A stretch of 30,254 bases of DNA from NCBI GenBank assembly GCA_035512595.1, contig DATKDU010000301.1:1-30254 (forward strand). Reading direction: 5' to 3'. The stretch comes from DATKDU01 sp035512595 (GTDB lineage Bacteria > Planctomycetota > Planctomycetia > Pirellulales > Pirellulaceae). The notes below the pieces were generated by a model. The model searched no databases. It saw nothing but the letters and a program-made list of their open reading frames with translations, and was not told where the DNA came from. Of the stretch, positions 13,864 to 22,050 are shown one piece after another. The stretch's first letter is position 1. Each line of letters begins with the position of its first letter. The position numbers and the translations under genes were made by a program.

Positions 13864-14487
13864 ATGAGATATCTGATTGCTTGTTTGTTTTGCGTCGCGA
13901 CCATGCTGGCTGGCGCCTCTGACACGCTCGCCAAACAGGGCAAAGGAGGGGGCGGCGGAGGCGGACGTGGCGGCGGTCATGCCACGCGCCCCAGCTCCGG
14001 GCCCAAGCAGCAAGTGAAGAAAGAGCACGTGAAAAAGGAGCACGTCAAGAAGGAGCATGTGAAGAAGGAGCATGTGAAGAAGGAGCACGTCAAGAAGGAA
14101 CATGCGGACAAGCGGCTCGCCAAGGAAGACAAGCGGCTGGCGAAGGATGATAGGAAGCCCGCCAAGGACCAGGACAAGCTGGCCAAAAAGAACGCCCACA
14201 AGCAGCGGCAGGCCGCCGAAGACAACGAGATCGAAGGGGACGAAGAGGTCATGGACGACGACGAAGTCGCCCATGCCGATCATCCCGGCAAGGGGATCGG
14301 CAGCCACGTCCGCGAGCTGACCAAACAGGGCGTTCGCGGCCAGGAGCTGGCGGAGGAAATCAAGCGGCTCCAGCAGGAGCACGGCATTGCCAAGGGGCGA
14401 TTCAAGGACCTCGCCCCCGATGGCGGTCTTGACGGCACCGACGGCATTGACAGCCCGGTGGATGACGGCGTCGAGATCGACGAATAG
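13864..14487 (+). CDS. Exported low-complexity protein with VKKEH pentapeptide repeats
   Basis: 207 residues. The signal peptide is RYLIACLFCVATMLAGASDTLA. A glycine/arginine tract follows (QGKGGGGGGGRGGGHA, about residues 25-40). Next come six tandem VKKEH repeats (residues ~51-80) and a Lys/Asp-rich stretch with three KRLAK-like units. An acidic patch (EGDEEVMDDDE) leads to a better-structured C-terminal region with HVRELTKQGVRGQELAEEIKR and an aspartate-rich tail. The six repeats rest on a 15-bp DNA tandem repeat at 14014-14103. GGAG lies nine nt upstream of ATG 13864. No family is recognised. Charge segregation (basic repeats, acidic tail) suggests a surface- or matrix-associated polyelectrolyte, but that is inference. 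A strong terminator follows the gene. Confidence 0.8.
   Translation: MRYLIACLFCVATMLAGASDTLAKQGKGGGGGGGRGGGHATRPSSGPKQQVKKEHVKKEHVKKEHVKKEHVKKEHVKKEHADKRLAKEDKRLAKDDRKPAKDQDKLAKKNAHKQRQAAEDNEIEGDEEVMDDDEVAHADHPGKGIGSHVRELTKQGVRGQELAEEIKRLQQEHGIAKGRFKDLAPDGGLDGTDGIDSPVDDGVEIDE
14014..14103 (+). repeat. 15-bp tandem repeat (six copies) encoding VKKEH
   Basis: Six adjacent 15-bp units of the form GTGAAGAAGGAGCAT, varying only at synonymous third positions (GTG/GTC, AAG/AAA, CAC/CAT). The protein repeat is perfectly conserved while the DNA has drifted, which suggests selection on the amino-acid sequence. Confidence 0.95.
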
Positions 14488-14511
14488 TCGAGCAGCTAGT
14501 CAGCGAAAATC

Positions 14512-14541
14512 GGGCCGGAGAGTGATCTCCGGCCCTTTTTG
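14512..14541 (+). terminator. Intrinsic terminator after the VKKEH-repeat gene
   Basis: A perfect 10-bp stem GGGCCGGAGA/TCTCCGGCCC with a GTGA loop, followed at once by TTTTTG. It lies 25 nt after the stop codon on the same strand. This is the clearest rho-independent terminator in the window. Confidence 0.93.
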
Positions 14542-14595
14542 TTTCCACGCGCGGTAACCGCGCCCGGCTAACGATGTTTACGATAAAATGGCGAC

Positions 14596-14874
14596 ATGAA
14601 GTTCAGCCTCCGCACCCTGCTCTTGGTGACCCTGCTCAGCGGGCCCGCGATCTGGTTGGCGCGCCTCCAGCTCTTCGCGTACCGCGAAGCCTCGGTTGCC
14701 AGTTCCATGGCGGAGCTGCGCTGGCAGGAATGGAAATCGATCGGCCCACCTGCGACGGCCCGCGCCAAGGTTGCGGAGCGTCATGCTAGGCTGCGGTACA
14801 CCAGGGACCGGAATTTCGCGGCTGACAAAGCGCGCCAAGTACTGATTCCCATCGCGCTCCCGCCGGAACCGTAG
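14596..14874 (+). CDS. Small membrane-anchored hypothetical protein (SLRTLL type)
   Basis: 92 residues: MKFSLRTLLLVTLLSGPAIW at the N-terminus forms a single signal anchor, followed by a soluble Arg/Ala-rich tail. Very similar N-termini (xxFSLRTLLLVxLL) recur on many planctomycete hypothetical proteins, which supports both the reading frame and the taxonomy. No function is known. No strong Shine-Dalgarno is visible upstream of ATG 14596 (the leader is GATAAAATGGCGAC). It stands between a terminator and a palindromic repeat, so it is probably transcribed alone. Confidence 0.6.
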   Translation: MKFSLRTLLLVTLLSGPAIWLARLQLFAYREASVASSMAELRWQEWKSIGPPATARAKVAERHARLRYTRDRNFAADKARQVLIPIALPPEP

Positions 14875-14984
14875 CCTATTGCCGACGACGGCCTAACCAC
14901 TTGCCAGGTGCCTGGTTGCAAGCTTTGGCAAATTCTTTCCCACGCATTGCAGCGTGACCTATCGTTTCCCAGGTAGGCAGGGAT

Positions 14985-15019
14985 TCCCTGCGCGGAGGAC
15001 CTTGCGCTCCCCGCAGGGA
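14985..15019. repeat. Long imperfect hairpin in the 14875-15176 spacer
   Basis: TCCCTGCG and GGAG pair with CTCC and CGCAGGGA around a single C/C mismatch (12 bp, 9-nt loop). It partly overlaps a smaller palindrome GCAGGGA-T-TCCCTGC. A CACGC/GCGTG hairpin lies at 14941-14956. No T-run is present on either side. The remainder of this ~300-nt spacer shows no gene, only the promoter-like site near 15105. Confidence 0.7.
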
Positions 15020-15104
15020 CGGGAGATCGGCTCAGCCGGCGCCATCCGTCCAGCCGTTACAACAGTAATTTGTCAGCAAATACTCAAGACATTCGCACCA
15101 ACAA

Positions 15105-15134
15105 TTGACAACCATACCCCGCGGCAGTTCTAAA
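15105..15134 (+). promoter_or_regulatory. Possible sigma-70-type promoter
   Basis: TTGACA at 15105-15110 and TCTAAA at 15129-15134 with an 18-nt spacer. Transcription would start near 15141, giving a ~36-nt leader with GGAG placed for the ATG at 15177. Planctomycete promoters are poorly defined, so this is tentative. Confidence 0.35.
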
Positions 15135-15176
15135 GAGATCGTCCGCATGCCGCGGGCCCCCTGGTGGAGCAGAACC

Positions 15177-16541
15177 ATGTTTGCCATTCGTCTCAGCCGA
15201 CCGATGACCTTCTTCGCCCTGGCGATCCTCTCCGCAGGTTCGCCGGCACTGGCCCAAACAGGCACGATCCGCGGCTATCCGGCCGGAGCGGCGCTCCAGC
15301 AGACCCCGTACTACTCCGCCTATTACCCCGTGCAGTACGGCTACGCCTATCCGCCGGCGGCCAGCAATGCCGCCGCCTATCAGGCCGCCTATCCCACGGT
15401 TCGACTCGCGCCGCAGGCGGCGTATTACGCCCCGGCGGCGAGCTATGCCGCCGCCCGCCCCGCCGCCAACTACACGCTCGCGCCAGCCGGCGGAGCGAGC
15501 GCCGGCTCGGAGGCGTTTGCCTACTATGGCCAATCCACGCCGCTCAACTACGTTGCGCCAACTTATAGCGGCTATCAGACGCGCGTCGTCCAGGTGCCGG
15601 TGACCTACTACCGGCCGTATACCGCCTATCAGCCGGGCGTCGCCGTGCCAACGACCTGCCAGCGGGCCACGTACGGAACCACGTGCCAGCCCACGCGGCA
15701 CCGCTGGTTCTCCTGCCTCGATTGGCTGTTCCACCACAAGCGCCCCTGCGGTGCTCCAGCCGCCGTTCCGGTCGCCACCATGCCGGTTGCGGCCGTCCCG
15801 GCCGTAACGCCGCAGGCCGTCTGCTACGGCAGCACCTGCGTGCCGCAGCAGTGCGGCACTCCCTACTACAACACCGTGCCGCCGGCGAATGTGGTGCCCG
15901 GAACGACGATCGTTCCCGGGACGACGATCGTCCCTGGCACGCCCGTTTCCCCCGGCATTCGTGGCGTATTGCCCTCCACGATCGTGCCGCCCCCGGGGAC
16001 GCGTTCGATACCGGGAGTAACCGTGCCGAGCGGTGCTGGCGACGGCGCCGACATCACGCCGCGCATCCAGCCGGGGACGTCGGTTCCCGTGCCGGCATTC
16101 CCCGGCATCGGACCCAGCGGTGCCAGCTATCGACCGGATTCCCAGCGCCGCAGCGTCACTTCCTCCGGAAGCAGCCGGGAGAATGCTCCGTCCACCTATC
16201 GCGGCCCGACACTTTCGCAGCCGACGATCAGCGAGCCCAGCCTTGGCCCGCGCCGCAGCGTCCAGCCGGTTCCCGATCCGGCCGCTTCGCAGCCGCGCGA
16301 CCGCAGTGCGCCTGCCAACCGGGCCCCGCAGCTCATCGTGCCGAACGACCGCACTGCCGTCGTCGCACCCAGCCCGCGGGGCAGTGCCCCTTTGGGCGTG
16401 ATCCCGGCGCAGTGGCCGGAGAAGAGCGTGGCCAGGGCCAAGGCCGATTCGCGCAGCAGCATTCAGCCAGTCAGCCGGCAGGTGCCAGCGCCGGCGGAAA
16501 AGAAATGGGACGACACGCTGTGGCAGAGTGCAGCGGAGTAA
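15177..16541 (+). CDS. Secreted Tyr/Ala/Pro-rich low-complexity protein
   Basis: 454 residues from ATG 15177 (GGAG seven nt upstream), beginning MFAIRLSRPMTFFALAILSA with cleavage likely after SPALA. The next ~130 residues are built from YYSAYYP/AAYQAAYP-like Tyr-Ala-Pro segments. A cysteine-containing middle follows (TCQRATYGTTCQPT, WFSCLDWLFHHKRPCG, CYGSTCVPQQCG). Next come a Pro-Gly-Thr-Val stretch with VPGTTIVPGTTIVPGTPV and a Ser/Pro/Arg-rich disordered C-terminus. No enzymatic domain is seen. Such proteins are frequent in planctomycetes and are assumed to be cell-surface or periplasmic. An upstream ATG at 15147 in frame is possible but spoils the signal peptide. Its stop codon lies in the stem of the palindrome shared with infC. 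Confidence 0.78.
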   Translation: MFAIRLSRPMTFFALAILSAGSPALAQTGTIRGYPAGAALQQTPYYSAYYPVQYGYAYPPAASNAAAYQAAYPTVRLAPQAAYYAPAASYAAARPAANYTLAPAGGASAGSEAFAYYGQSTPLNYVAPTYSGYQTRVVQVPVTYYRPYTAYQPGVAVPTTCQRATYGTTCQPTRHRWFSCLDWLFHHKRPCGAPAAVPVATMPVAAVPAVTPQAVCYGSTCVPQQCGTPYYNTVPPANVVPGTTIVPGTTIVPGTPVSPGIRGVLPSTIVPPPGTRSIPGVTVPSGAGDGADITPRIQPGTSVPVPAFPGIGPSGASYRPDSQRRSVTSSGSSRENAPSTYRGPTLSQPTISEPSLGPRRSVQPVPDPAASQPRDRSAPANRAPQLIVPNDRTAVVAPSPRGSAPLGVIPAQWPEKSVARAKADSRSSIQPVSRQVPAPAEKKWDDTLWQSAAE

Positions 16542-16596
16542 AGTGGTCAACTCGCTGGGCGAGTTGATGCCGCTCGCGGAGCGAGCGGACCACTTT
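16540..16596. terminator. Three-stem palindrome between convergent genes, probable bidirectional terminator
   Basis: AAAGTGGT (16540-16547) pairs with ACCACTTT (16589-16596). Enclosed are two further hairpins, CAACTCG/CGAGTTG and CCGCTCGC/GCGAGCGG. The stop codons of both flanking genes (plus-strand TAA 16539-16541, minus-strand TAA 16597-16595) overlap the ends of the outer stem. The outer stem ends in TTT on each strand (AAA at the other end), so it can work in both directions. Confidence 0.7.
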
Positions 16597-17209
16597 ATTT
16601 CGGCGTCAGGGTGGCGATCATCTGCTTGGACATGTACTGCGGCGGCGATTCGAGCTTGCCCACTTCGGCCAGCTCCGCCACCACCTTCTCCATGACCTTC
16701 TTCCCTTCGTCGATGTGCGCCAGCTCGCGGCCACGGAACACGACCTTGACCGTGACCTTGTCCTTGTGCTGGAGGAAGCCTTTGGCCTGCTTGACCTTGA
16801 AATCGATGTCGTGCGCGCCGGTCTTCGGGCGGAGACGGATTTCCTTGGTCTTGGTATGGTGCGTCGGCTGGTGAGATTTTTTATTCTTCTCGTATTTGTA
16901 TTTGCCGAAATCCATGATTCGGCAAACCGGGGGCCGCTCGTTGGGGGCCACCTCCACCAGATCCAGGTCCGATTCGCGGGCCTTGGCCAAAGCCTGATCG
17001 ACGGGAATGATTCCTAGCTGAGCACCATCCGCCCCGATCACGCGTATTGGCGAGATGCGGATCTGCTCGTTGATGCGAGTCTTGGCTTCCAGAGAGTTCA
17101 CCTTTTCGATTTGGGAGGAAACGCTGGCCGGCGACACCACGTCGCCAGTCCCCGCGCTAAACTGATTCTGATCCAGTACAAATATCGCTTGCAGCCCCCG
17201 ATTTTGCAA
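16595..17209 (-). CDS. infC: Translation initiation factor IF-3, non-AUG start
   Basis: IF-3 binds the 30S subunit and proofreads start-codon and initiator tRNA choice. The core reads TRINEQIRISPIRVIGADGA, then VEVAPNERPPVCRIMDFGKY, a Lys-rich linker and KEIRLRPKTGAHDIDFKVKQA, and ends with VVFRGRELAHIDEGKKVMEK, all standard IF-3. No in-frame ATG precedes this core. The coordinate used is the TTG at 17209. GTG at 17140 (GGGG nine nt upstream) or the rare ATA at 17185 (GGGGG nine nt upstream) are alternatives. A rare start codon is characteristic of infC, where IF-3 represses its own translation. Whether rpmI and rplT follow, as usual, is excluded: the next gene is a convergent unrelated one. 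Confidence 0.95.
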   Translation of the reverse strand: MQNRGLQAIFVLDQNQFSAGTGDVVSPASVSSQIEKVNSLEAKTRINEQIRISPIRVIGADGAQLGIIPVDQALAKARESDLDLVEVAPNERPPVCRIMDFGKYKYEKNKKSHQPTHHTKTKEIRLRPKTGAHDIDFKVKQAKGFLQHKDKVTVKVVFRGRELAHIDEGKKVMEKVVAELAEVGKLESPPQYMSKQMIATLTPK

Positions 17210-17273
17210 ACCCCCAACCGCTGGGCTAGGACGGGTGGCTCGGCCAGCAACTGTCCTTGCCCCCGGCCGGAGA

Positions 17274-17423
17274 AGGATTAGGAGCAGGATTAAGGAAGAG
17301 GATTTAGAGTAGGAGTCAGATTAAGAGTAGGAGCGAGCCCATCGGCCTTCCTAATCTTACTCTTTCTCTTGCTCCTAATCCTGTTCCTAATCTTAATCCT
17401 CATCCTTCTCCCACTCTTCCCCC
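17274..17423. repeat. In-register hexamer arrays forming an inverted repeat between infC and rlmI
   Basis: The left block (17274-17333) has ten purine-rich 6-nt units such as AGGATT, AGGAGC and TAGGAG. The right block (17346-17423) has thirteen pyrimidine-rich units such as TAATCC, TGCTCC and TTCTCC. The two blocks are imperfect reverse complements separated by ~12 nt, in the divergent promoter region. Confidence 0.85.
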
Positions 17424-17439
17424 TGCCGACGCTCACTCG

Positions 17440-18672
17440 ATGACTCCCCGCCCCCTCACCCTGCCGTCCGACCAGCCCCTGCCGCGTGTCGTGGCCAAGT
17501 CGGTCGGCTTGCACCCGTTCCTCTATCGCAAGCGAATCGAGCGGATCGACCGGGAAGCGCGGCCGGGCGATCTGGTGGCCGTCTATGCTGAGGATCGGCT
17601 GGCCGGCTACGGTTTGGTCAATCCCAAGGCGGAAATCAGCGTGCGGATGCTCTCCTGGGGGGACGAGCGCCCGGATGAGGCCTGGTGGCAAGCGCGGCTG
17701 GAGGCGGCCGTTCGCCTCCGCCGCGAGGTCCTCAAGCTCGACGACGTGACCGACAGCTATCGCATGATCCATGCCGAAGCGGACGGACTGCCGGGGCTGG
17801 TCATCGATAAGCTGGGGGAGGTCCTATCGGCCGAGTGTTTTTCGGTGGGCATGTACGAGCGGGCCGAGGCGCTGGTCAAATTGCTCGCCCCGCTGGTGGA
17901 GACCAAACAGTCGCTGATTCGCTGCGGCCCGGCCACTTTGTCGCAGGAAGGGTTCGAGGGGCCATCGATCTCCTCCGAGGGACTCCCGCCCCGGATTACG
18001 ATCCAGGAATTCGGGACTCGTTTTCGGGTCGATTTCGCCGGCTCTCATAAAACGGGTTTCTTCTGCGACCAGCGCGACAACCGGCGGATGCTCGCGGGAT
18101 TCTGCGGCGGCAAATCGGTGCTTGACCTGTGCTGCTACAGCGGCGGCTTTGCCATCCAGGCCAAAAAACTCGGCGGCGCTGCGGAAGTGACTGGTGTCGA
18201 TCTGGACGAAGAACCTCTCGCGCTGGCTCGCGAGAACGCCAACCTCAACCAGGTGCGAGTCAAGTTCGTGCAGGCCGACGCTTTCGCCTACATGCGGGAC
18301 ATGCTGGCCAATGGCCGCAAGTACGACGTGGTGGTCCTCGACCCGCCCAAGCTGATTCGCAATCGGGCCGAGCTGGAAGAAGGGACGCACAAGCATTTCG
18401 ACCTCAATCGGATCGCCATGCAGCTCGTCGCCCCCGGCGGCCTGATGGTGACCTGCACCTGCGCGGGGCTCTTGTCGCCGGAGGAGTTTTTGCGGCTGAT
18501 CTATGCCGGCGCCCGTCAGGCGGGCGAAGACATCCCCGGCAGTTCACCGCGGCGGCGTGCGGTCCGCACCTGCCAGATCCTCTACAAGACGGGCGCGGCA
18601 CCTGATCATCCCGTCGTGACGCACTGCCCGGAGACGGAGTATTTGCAGGCAGTCTGGCTGCGGCTGCTGTAG
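17440..18672 (+). CDS. rlmI: RlmI-type class I SAM-dependent rRNA (cytosine-C5) methyltransferase
   Basis: Members of this family methylate a cytosine of 23S rRNA (m5C1962 in E. coli). The 410-residue product has an N-terminal PUA-like RNA-binding domain (~residues 15-90, with HPFLYRKRIERI). The family signature HKTGFFCDQRDNR begins at H203. The SAM-binding motif LDLCCYSGGF has D229, motif LDPPK has D301, and TCTCAGL takes the place of the catalytic-Cys motif. Length matches RlmI (396 in E. coli). ATG at 17440 gives a normal N-terminus. The upstream hexamer repeat leaves no obvious Shine-Dalgarno. It is transcribed divergently from infC. RlmI rather than a related RlmK-like enzyme is the best guess. 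Confidence 0.88.
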   Translation: MTPRPLTLPSDQPLPRVVAKSVGLHPFLYRKRIERIDREARPGDLVAVYAEDRLAGYGLVNPKAEISVRMLSWGDERPDEAWWQARLEAAVRLRREVLKLDDVTDSYRMIHAEADGLPGLVIDKLGEVLSAECFSVGMYERAEALVKLLAPLVETKQSLIRCGPATLSQEGFEGPSISSEGLPPRITIQEFGTRFRVDFAGSHKTGFFCDQRDNRRMLAGFCGGKSVLDLCCYSGGFAIQAKKLGGAAEVTGVDLDEEPLALARENANLNQVRVKFVQADAFAYMRDMLANGRKYDVVVLDPPKLIRNRAELEEGTHKHFDLNRIAMQLVAPGGLMVTCTCAGLLSPEEFLRLIYAGARQAGEDIPGSSPRRRAVRTCQILYKTGAAPDHPVVTHCPETEYLQAVWLRLL

Positions 18673-18718
18673 GGGGGTCGGCGCGTGCCCGCCATCGCCT
18701 GATTGCGCGAAATTCCCG

Positions 18719-21424
18719 TTACTTCTTCTCCGTCCCCATTGCCTTCGCCTCGACCCATTGTCTTATGGCCAGCCGTTGCTCCTCAGGGTCTATTGTTTCG
18801 CGGATCTTCTGCAGGTCCGGATTGTCCTTGCCCATGGTCTCCAGAATCTCATCTGCGGCGAGCCTGGCGACGGGAGTTCCATAGGTGGTGTTGCCGTACG
18901 CGTTTCCTTTCGCATCCAACAAGTTCAAGTAGAGCTTAAAGCCCTCCGGGTGGCCCGCCGCAGCCAGCCGTGCGACGATTGCCGCCCGATCCCTGCCGAA
19001 TTCATCGTCTCCGGGGAACCGGTCGCGGTCAAAGCTGGACACGGGCGCCTGGAGGACCGGGTTCCGCAAGATGCGCTGAGCGGCGTCCGTTGCTTCTTTC
19101 GTACCGAGCTTGAGGAGCTTGTCTACCGCCGCGAACGCGTGGTCGCCGATCTCGTAGGCCGATCCGCTTTCCAGGAGTTTTGCGAGCACCGGGATGACGC
19201 GCTCCAAATCGCCGGCGTCAAGGACCATCATGGCGGCATGCATGCGCAGCCGGGCGTTCTTGTGCTCGAGGACACGCTTCGCGGACGCGACCGCCTTTTT
19301 CGAATCGAGAGCCTGCAGTTGCTCGAGCAAGTCGAGAGTGTCATTCCCCTCTTCGTCCTTCTCCGCCAGGTAGTGCTCGACGAAGGCAAGGGCCTTCACG
19401 CTTTTCATTTTCACCAGCGCAGCCACCCGGCGTGAGACGCCCTGCCACGGACTTTTACGTTCTACCTCGGCCTGGATGGACTCGGCCAGCAAATCCTCGT
19501 CGGTCTTGTCCTTGTTCGCTTCGGACCAGGCGATGATTTTCTGCAAATGCGCCTCCAACTCAGCGGGCGACATCTTCTCAAATCGCTCCAGCTCGCACAG
19601 ATCGCGACGGGCCAGGCCGTTGATCCAGCCCGCAATTAAGGGCCTGGAATGGGAGAGGTTTCGGTTCGGATGGAAATCGCGCCAAAAGGTGACAATCAGC
19701 AGGTACCAATCCTCGCGCAAGTACGGAACCAGCGACGGGATGTCGGCTACGGTCAGGTTCAGGCCGCTACTGCGTTCCTTCTCGTCCACGAAGAAGGCGG
19801 ATTCCTGGCCGACCAGTTCGACAACCGGATTGATGACCTCCGTCTTCCCGTTTCCCAGCCCCCAAGCGGCATCCTCGGAGAGTCCGTAAGGCTCCGCATA
19901 CTGCGTCGCGGAGGGGTTGTACCCGCCCGGCTGTCCGAACTGAAAGCAATTGAGCAGACGCAGCCGCAGGCATAGGAAATCGATCTGCTCGCGGCGGGAC
20001 ATGTTCTTTTTCATTTCCGCCCACTGGGCCGGCGTCGGCAGCTTGAGCGTTTTGAAGTCGTCCATGCGGCGCGGCAACTGTTCGGCAAGCCGGACCGCAT
20101 ACTCGTGAAACTGCGTCTGGGGATAGTGCTTTGCCAGTCCGCGAGCCAGCTTGAGGGCCTGCTCGTAATCGCGATCGCCAACGAACGCCACCACCATCCG
20201 TCTGCCCAGGAGACTTCCCAGCCGGTGCCGCGTGATGTCAACGATCTGCCGATCTTCGTAGAGCGTGTCGAGCGCCGGCAGGAAGATAGAAGCCGCCAAT
20301 TCCGGCTTACCGGCTCGATCGAGCCAGGCGGCCAGAATCACTTCGACAAGCGACGCACCCTGACCCTCGAATTGGCCGGTTAAACCGCCGCGAGCAGACA
20401 GTTCAAATCCTTCGTTCCCCTGGGCGCGGATGTCGGCAATCTCCCGGACGTATGCCGCGATATCCGCCTTGGCGACGGTTACCGCAGTGACGACATCGAG
20501 TTTCAAGTACTGATGGCCATTCTTGATCGGCTTAGCCACGGTGATGGCTGTGTATTCCTTGTCCCGGTATGTCGGTTGCGTGCCATAGGGAGTAAAGATC
20601 GTCACTGTGTCATTGTCCCGCTTGATCAACCAGCCCTGGACCTCCACCGATTGCTTGACTTCGTCCTTCTGAAGGTGACGGACCGTGACTTTCACAAATT
20701 CGGCATCCTTGGCGGGCAGCTCGATCAGTAGAGCCTGCAGCTCGCTCATGATCTGACGCACGGCCGGTGATCGGAACGCTGCCACCGGATGGAACGGCCC
20801 GGGGTCCGGTCCCTTGAGCACTTCATTCAGCCGGCGAGCGCTTTCGCGGATTGCCAGCCGGTGGTGATGGCATAATTCCTTCAGCCGATCGGCCGGCAAC
20901 ACCACCTTGCGAGTCCGAAGCTGGTCGAGCAGTTTCCCCATCACGACGGCATTGGAGTGCGGCTGCAGAACCAGCGCCCGGCGGTATTCGTCGGCCTGGT
21001 CCCCCTGGATCTTCTCCAGGAGATCAGACGCCGTGTCCTGCAATCGAACCTGCGGCTCATGCTGCAGCACCCATTGCGCTACGGGAAGCGTCTCGGCCGC
21101 GGCCGTTTTTTCTTCGAGTTCGGCCACAATCGACTTCCGCAGTTCACGGGCCGGGTTCTCCATCGGCCCGCCCCAGTAAGGGGTGGAATGCCAGGGCGCC
21201 TTGCCCGATTTCTCGTACTGCCATGATTGCTCCAGGAGCTCGACAAGATGCGCGGCCGCATTCCGCCGCTCGTCGGCATTCGGAGAGGCGATTTTTTTGA
21301 TCGACGCATCCCAGCTCGCCGGCCGCTTCGACGTCTCGTAGTACTGGCCCAGTTCTTCTCGAACGGAAGACTGGGGGACCTGGCTCGTCAGCGCCGCGAC
21401 GGTGCAAAGGAATGCCGCAAACAT
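18719..21424 (-). CDS. Large secreted protein with HEAT-like helical repeats (function unknown)
   Basis: 901 residues from ATG 21424, which has AAGGA six nt upstream. In-frame codons further upstream lack a Shine-Dalgarno. The N-terminus MFAAFLCTVAALTSQVPQS is a short signal peptide. Most of the protein is predicted helical. The C-terminal third contains armadillo/HEAT-like units such as KKAVASAKRVLEHKNARLRMHAA and LERVIPVLAKLLESGS, followed by a terminal block with RLAADEILETMGKDNPDLQKIRE. The middle holds a beta-rich segment (VQGWLIKRDNDTVTIFTPYG) that may be a small separate domain. No catalytic motif was found. Large HEAT-repeat secreted proteins are common in planctomycetes. It ends 46 nt from the convergent rlmI stop, with no clear terminator between. 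Confidence 0.82.
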   Translation of the reverse strand: MFAAFLCTVAALTSQVPQSSVREELGQYYETSKRPASWDASIKKIASPNADERRNAAAHLVELLEQSWQYEKSGKAPWHSTPYWGGPMENPARELRKSIVAELEEKTAAAETLPVAQWVLQHEPQVRLQDTASDLLEKIQGDQADEYRRALVLQPHSNAVVMGKLLDQLRTRKVVLPADRLKELCHHHRLAIRESARRLNEVLKGPDPGPFHPVAAFRSPAVRQIMSELQALLIELPAKDAEFVKVTVRHLQKDEVKQSVEVQGWLIKRDNDTVTIFTPYGTQPTYRDKEYTAITVAKPIKNGHQYLKLDVVTAVTVAKADIAAYVREIADIRAQGNEGFELSARGGLTGQFEGQGASLVEVILAAWLDRAGKPELAASIFLPALDTLYEDRQIVDITRHRLGSLLGRRMVVAFVGDRDYEQALKLARGLAKHYPQTQFHEYAVRLAEQLPRRMDDFKTLKLPTPAQWAEMKKNMSRREQIDFLCLRLRLLNCFQFGQPGGYNPSATQYAEPYGLSEDAAWGLGNGKTEVINPVVELVGQESAFFVDEKERSSGLNLTVADIPSLVPYLREDWYLLIVTFWRDFHPNRNLSHSRPLIAGWINGLARRDLCELERFEKMSPAELEAHLQKIIAWSEANKDKTDEDLLAESIQAEVERKSPWQGVSRRVAALVKMKSVKALAFVEHYLAEKDEEGNDTLDLLEQLQALDSKKAVASAKRVLEHKNARLRMHAAMMVLDAGDLERVIPVLAKLLESGSAYEIGDHAFAAVDKLLKLGTKEATDAAQRILRNPVLQAPVSSFDRDRFPGDDEFGRDRAAIVARLAAAGHPEGFKLYLNLLDAKGNAYGNTTYGTPVARLAADEILETMGKDNPDLQKIRETIDPEEQRLAIRQWVEAKAMGTEKK

Positions 21425-21630
21425 TTGGTCCTTCTCCCGCTGCTGTCCGGTCCACCTTGCTACTACTATTTTGACAAGCTGCGGGCTTGGACGCCAACAT
21501 CCTCTCAAACAGTTGATGGTACAGTTTGGCCCGCCTTCCAGAAATCAAACGGGGTCAATGACGAACGTCTGGATGGCGGCTAAGCAGGATTCCCCTGCCT
21601 TTGGACCTGCCGCACGTCACCTTGGGTCGT

Positions 21631-21990
21631 TCAGTCTCCCCGCTGGTGCTGTTCGATAAAGTCGCGGGCCCGATCGAAGTCTTCCGCTTTGACCAGCAAC
21701 TGGATTTCGAGTGTGCTCAGCCCCGCCAGCCCGGCCTGGCTTTCGCCGCTGATCTCGCACTTGATCCCCTCGCCGTGCAGCGCGGCCTTGATGATCTCCG
21801 CTTCGTTGGGGTCGCTGGTCGAATAGACATTCAGCAGTTCATCGGGACTCTGCATGACGGGATCCTTGTTGATTTCCAGTTCGACTGCCGACTCTTCACC
21901 CTCAGTCAAACGGATGGCCGGCAGCTTGCCTAGTGGGACCACCCATACCGGGCGGGATTTGCAAGCCATGCATTGTCTTTCCGTCGGCAT
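21631..21990 (-). CDS. DUF2007-domain protein (putative signal-transducing family)
   Basis: 119 residues. Residues ~51-116 fit DUF2007: DELLNVYSTSDPNEAEIIKAAL, then GIKCEISGESQAGLAG and a LLVKAEDFDRARDFIEQH end. The N-terminal ~50 residues are unlike the domain and rich in charged residues. No signal peptide or membrane segment is present. The start is uncertain. ATG 21990 has only a weak AGG, while ATG 21969 (MACKSRPVWV) has GGAAAG seven nt upstream and may be the real one. It is divergent from the CBS protein across 60 nt. The role of DUF2007 proteins is not established. Confidence 0.78.
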   Translation of the reverse strand: MPTERQCMACKSRPVWVVPLGKLPAIRLTEGEESAVELEINKDPVMQSPDELLNVYSTSDPNEAEIIKAALHGEGIKCEISGESQAGLAGLSTLEIQLLVKAEDFDRARDFIEQHQRGD

Positions 21991-22050
21991 TGGCCTACGC
22001 TCGCAGATGTTTGCAGTACGCCAGGCCGACCCCTTTGGAGACTTGTTGTT

